This document shows positions 58,178 through 64,000 of a stretch of DNA of 64,000 bases, in pieces. The stretch is from Prevotella aurantiaca JCM 15754 (GTDB lineage: Bacteria > Bacteroidota > Bacteroidia > Bacteroidales > Bacteroidaceae). The stretch is from the NCBI RefSeq assembly GCF_000614025.1, contig NZ_BAKF01000002.1:1-64000 (forward strand), given 5' to 3'. Position 1 is the stretch's first letter; each line of letters opens with the position of its first letter. The notes beneath the pieces are model-generated. The model searched no databases, had not been told where the DNA came from, and worked only from the letters and a program-made list of their open reading frames with translations. The position numbers and the translations under genes are program-made.

Positions 58178-59400
58178 CTATATTTTCAATTCTGGCAAAC
58201 TATTGATTGCCTCCGACTTCAACTTATCCACCGCTCGAGTATATTTCTCGGTATGCTTCAATCCGCTATGTCCCAATAGGCTGGCAACGGTTTTGATGTT
58301 AGCACCATTATTCAGGATGTTCACGCAAAGCTGTGGCGAGCACAATGCCAACTAATATGTTTGTTGATACCTGCACGCTTCACCCAACGTTTTACGGATT
58401 TGCAGCAACTTTCATACGATGGCAAGTTGAATATGGAGGTATTCAAATCGTCAGGTACTTCACCAATCAATGACAATAATCCATCGTTCAGAGGAATGAC
58501 GACACCACTATGCGCCGAATGCCCTTTGGTTTTATTCTGCTCAAATTTAAGTAAACGGTTGGTGTAGTCGATGTTCTTATAGGTTAGATCTTTCACATCG
58601 CAGAAACGCAAACCGCAATACAAACAAAGGATAAAGGCACGCCTCACATTGGGGTTCTCGTTGTCGTAATGACATTGAATCAAAGATTGGATTTCGTCCA
58701 TTGACAACACATCTTTGCGTAAAATCTGTTCATCCACCTTGCACACAACACCTTTGCAGGGATCTTTCAACATCACTTCATGATCTATGGCATAGCGTAC
58801 AACCTTCTTGAAACGTTGGTAGATACTCTTTGCCCCTTCGCCCACACTTCGTGATTGCAGGTACTCAACAAACCGTTCCATCATGTCCTTGGTTATCAAG
58901 TCAGGTTTAATACTAAACTCATAGAGAGGGTATTGCTCTTTCAGAAAATCCTTAAAACGATTCAAGGCTATCTTTATCATTCGCAGGTCTTTCTTCGTAT
59001 AACTGTCTATGTACGCCTGATAATAGTCTAAGAAGTTGACATTTCTGTCTTTCTTCAGGCGATAACCAAGCATACTCTCCTTAAACTGTTGTTCACGCTC
59101 CGCACGAATTTTGGCAGCCAATTCAAGAGTTTCCTTGTTCTGTTGCCTTTCCGCAGGAGTACGGGGCTTAGCTATCAAGTACAACTGCAAATTCTCTTTT
59201 CGCCTGTTATGCTTAATATGTACTTTGGGCTTACCAGCCATCTTTCCTGTTTCGTACAAAACAGGATTACCGTTTTCGTCCAACACTGGCGTTTCTTCTC
59301 TACCGAGATAATACTCCAGATAAAGACTTATTCGACCATCAGAAAGCACATTTTGCTCCAATTTCGGGTTCTCCTTTGCTTTATTTTCTAATTTTGCCAT
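58178..59400 (-). CDS. int: Tyrosine integrase (frameshifted near C-terminus)
   Basis: A tyrosine recombinase of about 407 residues that integrates the element at tRNA-Leu. The N-terminus has an arm-binding and SAM-like core-binding region (about 1-215, NFLDYYQAYIDSYTKKDL). The catalytic domain has the first Arg in CLYCGLRFCDVKDL, then HISWHCARHSFA with the His-x-x-Arg. After a one-base loss near 58322-58325, LLGHSGLKHTEKYTRAV supplies the second His and the nucleophilic Tyr in the other frame, ending SLPELKI at 58178. As written, the protein would lack the tyrosine and be inactive. It is the Bacteroides NBU/CTn-type integrase by layout. Confidence 0.9.
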
Positions 59401-59513
59401 AATTGATAGTTATGTACCTGAATGAGTATAGAACCGAGTAAAATCATTAACTCATTTATTTTCAGATGTTTTCTTATTTTGCAAAGATACTAAAAAGTCC
59501 CGAATGCCAAAGA

Positions 59514-59529
59514 GTACTAAAAGTGTACT
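59514..59529. repeat. Element end repeat, right copy
   Basis: GTACTAAAAGTGTACT, identical to 38483-38498. It lies between the integrase start and attR, 114 bases before the core. Confidence 0.55.
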
Positions 59530-59643
59530 ATCCAACTAAAAACAGGTAAAAATGGGCAAAATAGCCAAATATAAGAAAATTACAAATAACTGATTATCAA
59601 TATAATATATTCTTTTCATTTCTCTTGTTTTACCTGCTTTGTA

Positions 59644-59657
59644 CCGGGTCTGGGTAC
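59644..59657 (+). repeat. Right attachment site (attR)
   Basis: CCGGGTCTGGGTAC repeats the 3' end of tRNA-Leu without the rest of a tRNA. Confidence 0.85.
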
Positions 59658-59666
59658 AATATAAGA

Positions 59667-59715
59667 AAAGGAAGTAATTGAATATCAAAAGATATTGTTA
59701 CTTCCTTTCTTTTTT
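59667..59715 (+). terminator. Displaced original terminator of tRNA-Leu
   Basis: AAAGGAAGTAA pairs with TTACTTCCTTT. Inside it AATATC (59681-59686) pairs with GATATT (59691-59696) around AAAA, and a T-tract follows. It starts ten bases after attR, as expected if it ended the tRNA transcript before insertion. Confidence 0.7.
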
Positions 59716-60158
59716 GTAGGAACATTGCAGAAAGTTTTTGTAGCATGTTTCTTTTTATTGATATTTATGGTGAATACGGCTATTTTATAGGATAAGAAAA
59801 ACAAGTGAAATTAGCCTTAATTAAACCATAATTACCAACTCAAAAATTTTTAATTATAAAAATAAAAATCATAATTATAAATTTTAATTTTATAATTAAA
59901 AACTTCGCGATTTTTTATTATAAATTTTTTCGTACTTATTTCTACCCTCTCACAAAGGCTTTATCTCCTCTTTTAGTGACTTTATTCTCTATAAAAAATG
60001 TGGGAAATATGGTCTCATTATCATACGAATAATGAGCGAATAAATTGAAGGAATGATGCGTAAGGAAATGAAAGATATTGAAAGAATTTAGTAGCTGCAC
60101 CCATAACGATTAGCAACATGGTATGGGTTTTTATTTTTTTACTATGGTTTCGACATGA
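59716..60158. other. AT-rich intergenic region right of the element
   Basis: No gene. 59846-59930 is nearly pure A/T with inverted repeats. TAATTATAAAAATAAAAAT (59851-59869) also occurs at 23186-23204. Confidence 0.4.
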
Positions 60159-60623
60159 TTATAGGGTAACGAGTTTTTGTTGATTACAAAAATGTTGTTG
60201 CAGTTTATAAAGGTTACTTTGTTCGGTTATGCCAACAAACAGAATTTTATCTGCCATTTCGCAGATATATTTATTTCTTGCCAATGCTGTTGCTTTCGAT
60301 TGTCGCACAGAACTACTGACCGAAATAATTAGTAAACGATTTTGCGTTAAGGCTACTTGTAAATCTGTAGGAATAACTTTATACATTTTTCGTGCCAGCA
60401 CAAGAATAATAGGCTGACTACCTTTTAATAAGAAATGTAAAACGTCTTGTTCCAACTTACTACTAAAGCCACTAATCACACACTTTCCATGGTTACGCAT
60501 ATCTGTCGCCCAATCATACACCTTTAGTACTGTTTCCGTAGAAATAATACTTGACGCTAGAAAAGCTGTCTTTTCTTGTTGTAGCAAGTCTTTATTGCCA
60601 AGATATTCCGTTTTGGTTATCAT
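60159..60623 (-). CDS. Short DprA-like (SMF/Rossmann) protein
   Basis: A 154-residue protein resembling the Rossmann core of DprA/SMF: FLASSIISTETVLKVYDWA, CVISGFSSKLEQDVLHFLLKG, PIILVLARKM, LLIISVSS and CEMADKILFVG follow the order of the DprA fold. It is about half the usual DprA length and lacks the SAM-like and DML1 domains. Stand-alone versions are often found in accessory regions, some near defence genes. It lies 39 bases after rhuM on the same strand. DNA or nucleotide binding is likely, but function is unknown. Confidence 0.65.
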   Translation of the reverse strand: MITKTEYLGNKDLLQQEKTAFLASSIISTETVLKVYDWATDMRNHGKCVISGFSSKLEQDVLHFLLKGSQPIILVLARKMYKVIPTDLQVALTQNRLLIISVSSSVRQSKATALARNKYICEMADKILFVGITEQSNLYKLQQHFCNQQKLVTL

Positions 60624-60661
60624 AGCTTACTTTTGGTATTTTCTCGCTGGCGTTGCTTTTT

Positions 60662-61657
60662 TTAATGTTGCTTACGTGGAGCAATTCGTTTAAGGTCGTT
60701 ATTGAGCTGCTTTATACTTTCTAAGTGCTCTATTTGCTGTTGTTGGTCTTTATAGGCAACAAATTCTTTTTTAGCTTTTTCTACAGCCAAATTATGCGAA
60801 ATAGTGCCAGCATGTTCAAGAATATTCTTATCGTTCATGGTAAGTATAAGACTAAGTTTCTCTTTCCAATCACGCATATACATTGGTTTTTCTGCCAAAG
60901 CTTGAGCCTCAGCATAAGCAAGAAATTGTTCTACAAGAAGTTTTAACTGACTAATTTCGTTCTCGTTTAGATAGTTCTTCCCTACGATTATATCTGCTTT
61001 CGTTATCTTTCCTTCTTTTTCTGTAGAAGTAAGTCCCATCATCGGTAATGCAGCATTGGCACGATAATAAACCAATTCTGCAGCCGTCTTCCCACTTACA
61101 GCCCAAAGTAATTTGTTCTGTATTTCTTTGAAGAAAGTCAATGTCATTTCTGCAGACGGATTATAGTCGATACTTGTTTTGTATATATCTTTAATTTGCT
61201 GATAAAATACTTTTTCAGAAAGTCGTATATCACGAATACGATCTAATAGTTCTTTAAAGTAATTGTAGGAAGAACCTGTTTTAAATCGTTCGTCGTTCAG
61301 CGCAAATCCTTTAATAATATATTCTCTTAGTCGTTGTGTTGCCCAAATACGGAATTGCGTACCTTGCTGCGACTTTACTCGATAGCCAACCGAGATAATA
61401 ACGTCGAGATTATAGAACTTTACAGGTTTATCAGAATTTGCAATGTGCAAATTTTGCACATTGCTATTCTCATCAAGTTCTTTTTCTTCGAAAATATTTT
61501 TTATATGTTTGGTGATTACACTGCGTTCACGACCAAAGAGCCCACACATTTGCGCTTGTGTTAGCCATACAGTTTCTTTCTCAAACCGAACATCTATCTT
61601 TATTTTCCCATCTACCGACTGATAGATAAGCATATTGTCGTTGTTTACTTCCCTCAT
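60662..61657 (-). CDS. RhuM family protein
   Basis: A 331-residue protein of the virulence RhuM family (named from a Salmonella pathogenicity island, function unknown). The N-terminal part, YQSVDGKIKIDVRFEKETVWLTQAQMCGLFGRERSVITKHIKNIF, includes a likely HTH. FYNLDVIISVGYRVKSQQGTQFRIWATQRLREYIIKGFALND is the family hallmark. The C-terminal half is helical, ending in a basic tail. Such genes lie in islands in many bacteria. It heads a pair with the DprA-like gene. Confidence 0.9.
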   Translation of the reverse strand: MREVNNDNMLIYQSVDGKIKIDVRFEKETVWLTQAQMCGLFGRERSVITKHIKNIFEEKELDENSNVQNLHIANSDKPVKFYNLDVIISVGYRVKSQQGTQFRIWATQRLREYIIKGFALNDERFKTGSSYNYFKELLDRIRDIRLSEKVFYQQIKDIYKTSIDYNPSAEMTLTFFKEIQNKLLWAVSGKTAAELVYYRANAALPMMGLTSTEKEGKITKADIIVGKNYLNENEISQLKLLVEQFLAYAEAQALAEKPMYMRDWKEKLSLILTMNDKNILEHAGTISHNLAVEKAKKEFVAYKDQQQQIEHLESIKQLNNDLKRIAPRKQH

Positions 61658-61796
61658 TTTTCTTTTATTACTATTTTATTCAACTCATACCTTAAACTTG
61701 TCAGAAAACACGTTTTTTAGTGAGATTTCTCTGTTTGAAAAAATGGAGTAACCTATATCTGAAATTATTTTCTAATTCTATTAAAAAGAAATAGTG

Positions 61797-61991
61797 CTAA
61801 TCCAAATCACTTCTTGACTTTTCAATTGATTGATTAAAATAGCCCACACAAAAATCAACTCGTTTAACTCCCATATTGGAAATGATACCTTGAATCCCTT
61901 CTGTAAATTTGGTTTCTATATTATCGTATATGCGCGCCATATTATTAAAGTTTCGTTGTGCAATAATATTTAAGGCTATAAAATTACTCAT
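61797..61991 (-). pseudogene. Remnant of a PLD/SNF2-type helicase gene
   Basis: A 64-codon ORF. From MARIYDNIETKF (ATG 61940) through GIQGIISNMGVKRVDFCVGYFN it looks like the very start of long SNF2-family helicases with a phospholipase-D-like N-terminal domain. After GYFN the sequence diverges and stops, so only the first 30 to 40 codons of a gene of perhaps 1,000 codons remain. The rest of 61658-62242 shows no gene. Confidence 0.5.
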
Positions 61992-62167
61992 TATTTCTTA
62001 AAGAATCTGTATTTTTAATCAAAAATGTAATTCTACTATAGGAGAATAATAGTTTTCATTCCATTTTATATCTATATCTTTAATTCTGAAAAACTTATAG
62101 GAAAAGTAAAATAGGTTGGTGCTGTGTTTGGTTTTTGTCTGATTATTCTTCATTTCAATCAATATGA

Positions 62168-62175
62168 CCTATCTT
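62168..62175 (+). promoter_or_regulatory. -7 box upstream of the YjdF-like gene
   Basis: TATCTTTG lies 67 bases before the start at 62243. The nearest TTTG is about 30 bases further upstream, longer than usual. Confidence 0.45.
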
Positions 62176-62242
62176 TGCAGGAAAAATTGCAATTATAAGG
62201 TTGTGAACGAAAGAGCAAAAAAAGAATTAAAGAATTGAGATT

Positions 62243-62869
62243 ATGATAGATAAAACAAAGCTTGCACTTACTTTAATTTTAGTGATTTTAGCGATAATAA
62301 CATGCATCAATCCTATTTATCCAGATGAGCAACTACTGCAACATATTGGCACTGTGCTGTTGTTAATTCCGCTAATTACTGATGTTTTTCAGAAAAAGAT
62401 GCCTATGTTGGCATTTGCAGGAATGGTATGTTTTACACTTTTACATATTATTGGCGCACGGTATATCTATTCGTATGTACCATATAAGGAAGTAGCGGTT
62501 TCGCTTGGAATTGTTGGTACAGACTTTTTTCAAGATTCTCGCAATCATTACGACCGTTTGGTGCATTTTTCTTTTGGCTTATTATTGTTCCCATACTTGG
62601 TATATATCTGCCGAAATTACTTTAAACAGCAGTCATCTATTTCTATTATTATGGCATGGCTGATGGTGCAAACGGGTAGCATGATATATGAAATGTTTGA
62701 ATGGTTGCTTACTATTATGATGACAGCAAACGATGCAGAAAACTATAATGGGCAACAAGGAGATATTTGGGATCCACAAAAAGATATGGGTTTAGCATTG
62801 TTAGGATCAACAATAATGCTTCTCTTTTATTATGTTTTTGGATGTGCGAGGAAGAGAAGAAGGGAATAA
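62243..62869 (+). CDS. YjdF family (DUF2238) membrane protein
   Basis: A 208-residue inner-membrane protein with about six helices (for example 8-24, 34-49, 54-72, 107-125, 132-150, 181-200). The signature pieces of the YjdF/DUF2238 family are present: NHYDRLVHFSFGLLL, SMIYEMFEWLL and QQGDIWDPQKDMGLALLG. Conserved His, Glu, Asp and Trp in the membrane suggest metal or small-molecule handling, but its role is unknown. It converges with rsmD, with 31 bases between the stops. Confidence 0.85.
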   Translation: MIDKTKLALTLILVILAIITCINPIYPDEQLLQHIGTVLLLIPLITDVFQKKMPMLAFAGMVCFTLLHIIGARYIYSYVPYKEVAVSLGIVGTDFFQDSRNHYDRLVHFSFGLLLFPYLVYICRNYFKQQSSISIIMAWLMVQTGSMIYEMFEWLLTIMMTANDAENYNGQQGDIWDPQKDMGLALLGSTIMLLFYYVFGCARKRRRE

Positions 62870-62900
62870 TGAGTAAAAAACAAAGGGAATTCGGCTGTGT

Positions 62901-63431
62901 TTACTTAAATATAGAGAAGTTTACACTGCCATAGGTGCGGTGCTCTTTAAAGTGTGGATTTGCTGAAAAATCGTTCTGTTTGCCGTGTTCAAAGACAAAT
63001 ATACCATCGTCAGTAAGTAGTTCTTGCTCGAAAATTAGGTTGGGAATGGTTTCGAGTTCGGGTAAAGCATAGGGAGGGTCGGCAAAAATAAGGTCGAATT
63101 TTTGACGGCAAGACTTAAGGAAACGGAAAACATCGCCACGAATAAGGATATTATTTTCAACCTTTATTTTCTTCGTACAATCGGCTATGAATCGTGCATG
63201 ATCGCGGTCTTTTTCTACGCTTATCACTTCTTTACAGCCTCTGGAAATTAGTTCTAAGCTGATGCTTCCAGTGCCAGCAAATAAGTCGAGCGCTGTAATA
63301 TCTTCGAAATCGATATATCCGTTTAGCACGTTAAAGATGTTTTCTTTGGCAAAATCGGTAGTTGGACGTGCCTTAAAAGTACGTGGTATATCGAAGTGTC
63401 TGCCTTTAAACTGTCCTGTTATGATGCGCAT
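62901..63431 (-). CDS. rsmD: 16S rRNA (guanine966-N2)-methyltransferase RsmD
   Basis: A 176-residue SAM-dependent methyltransferase acting on 16S rRNA G966. MRIITGQFKGRHFDIPR opens the protein, then RPTTDFAKENIFNVL. ALDLFAGTGSISLELISRG (about residues 47-65) binds SAM, EKDRDHARF follows, and FADPPYAL (about 117-124) is the catalytic motif. Length is normal. It starts 23 bases after the DUF3822 gene and is probably cotranscribed with it. Confidence 0.94.
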   Translation of the reverse strand: MRIITGQFKGRHFDIPRTFKARPTTDFAKENIFNVLNGYIDFEDITALDLFAGTGSISLELISRGCKEVISVEKDRDHARFIADCTKKIKVENNILIRGDVFRFLKSCRQKFDLIFADPPYALPELETIPNLIFEQELLTDDGIFVFEHGKQNDFSANPHFKEHRTYGSVNFSIFK

Positions 63432-63454
63432 AGCCTAATTCTTATCGTTTCTTT

Positions 63455-64000
63455 TTAATCTAAATACAACGCTTTTAGGTCGTATGGAATATCATTTCGC
63501 TTTGCCATCGCCGCGTTATGGAAGTCGGTTTCTATGTTCAAAATATAGTTTCGACTGATGAATTGCTGTAGTTCACTGCGCAATTCTTCTCGGTTGGGCA
63601 CATTTCCGACCATATACAATTCGTTATCGCTGCGGTCCATACCCATCAGTTTCCATACATAAAGCAGATAATAGAGTATATCGCTCGTGTTTATTGCTTC
63701 GTACGAGTTACTAAATTCAAATCTGTTACGCTGAAATCGCATTACTTCCATGCGCTTATCGTGGAAGAAAACGAAGAGTTTTTGGCGTGTCCCTGTAAAC
63801 GCTCGCCTATATAAATGCAACCATACAGATTGCATTAAAGGTTGTAAACGTATATCATCGAAATGGTCATCAACCACCATTTTCAAATCTTTGTTTACTG
63901 CAAACACTGCCACAGCGTTTAATTCGGGCAGCACACTCGTTACTATGTCTTCGCTACGTTGCCATTTAAAGGTGTGTTTATAAAGCGATTCCACGTCTTG
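63455..64000 (-). CDS. DUF3822 family protein (5' end outside window)
   Basis: The C-terminal 181 residues are visible. The frame is open through the window edge (Gln-Asp before the GTG at 63994), and the family is about 250 to 280 residues long, so the true start lies beyond 64000. PLMQSVWLHLYRRAFTGTRQKLFVFFHDKRMEV and YYLLYVWKLMGMDRSDNELYMVGNVP are typical of DUF3822, which has an actin-like (ASKHA) fold and lies before rsmD in Bacteroidales. Function unknown. Confidence 0.82.
   Translation of the reverse strand, partial: QDVESLYKHTFKWQRSEDIVTSVLPELNAVAVFAVNKDLKMVVDDHFDDIRLQPLMQSVWLHLYRRAFTGTRQKLFVFFHDKRMEVMRFQRNRFEFSNSYEAINTSDILYYLLYVWKLMGMDRSDNELYMVGNVPNREELRSELQQFISRNYILNIETDFHNAAMAKRNDIPYDLKALYLD

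Larger units (their letters stand above)
38417..59657. mobile_element. Integrative mobilizable element carrying a BREX type 4 operon
   Basis: About 21.2 kb lies between 14-bp direct repeats, the left one inside the 3' end of tRNA-Leu. It contains an integrase at one end, an HTH/excisionase-like gene, replication-type genes (SF3 helicase, CHC2/Toprim primase), mobC and a relaxase. There are no type IV secretion genes, so it would need a helper to transfer. The layout resembles NBU/Tn4555-like mobilizable units of Bacteroidales. The cargo is a minus-strand defence operon (44506-57814). Confidence 0.88.

Noticed and set aside
59641..59660. A second tRNA-Leu at the right boundary
   Set aside because: Only the last 14 bases of the tRNA are present, without anticodon or D arms; it is attR.

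Overview
The window looks like part of a Bacteroidota chromosome, most likely Prevotella or a close relative. This rests on low G+C, promoters of the Bacteroidota type (TTTG about 19-20 nt before TAnnTTTG), tRNA-Pro without an encoded CCA, and typical families (NigD-like lipoproteins, WbqC, DUF4840-like lipoprotein, HU-related protein, membrane AraC regulators, DUF3822). The species call is inference.

Layout: 1-7421 carries a BI-1 family membrane protein, a lipoprotein and a dxs-trkA-trkH operon. 7613-9455 is a two-gene ATPase/DUF4435 pair resembling PARIS (AriA/AriB). 10211-11964 has rbfA, a LolC/E-like permease and tRNA-Pro(CGG). 12293-17123 is a minus-strand operon read PASTA protein -> rluD -> ddl, then an acyltransferase and a NigD-like lipoprotein. 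rpmH and efp follow, divergently. 18300-21166 has a glycosyltransferase, radC and an HU-like gene. 22006-26585 has two membrane-tied AraC-type regulators facing each other, and murF. 26966-34017 has a pair of paralogous membrane proteins, pnp, a Zn/Cd P-type ATPase and a YitT protein. 34133-37924 is a minus-strand group with dapB, lepB and wbqC.

The main accessory feature is a 21.2 kb integrative mobilizable element between 14-bp direct repeats (38417-38430 and 59644-59657), inserted at the 3' end of tRNA-Leu(CAA). Its left half holds an unknown gene, an HTH/excisionase-like gene, an SF3 helicase, a CHC2/Toprim primase, a nested hairpin that may be oriT, mobC, a relaxase and a membrane protein. 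Its right end holds the tyrosine integrase. Between them, on the minus strand, is a seven-gene defence operon that I read as BREX type 4: brxP (PAPS-reductase fold plus ferredoxin clusters), a small unknown protein, brxC, pglZ and brxL. Two less expected genes follow: one joins a sigma-region-4-like HTH to an RNA polymerase alpha-CTD-like domain, and the other is an AlbA_2/Schlafen-type regulator.

Beyond the right boundary lie a DprA-like gene, rhuM, a remnant of a PLD/SNF2-type helicase, a YjdF-like membrane protein, rsmD and a truncated DUF3822 gene.

Several genes are broken by what look like one-base deletions: dxs (twice), rluD, lepB, integrase, pglZ, brxC and the AlbA_2 regulator. Because dxs and lepB should be essential, I read most of these as sequence errors and annotate each as one gene.
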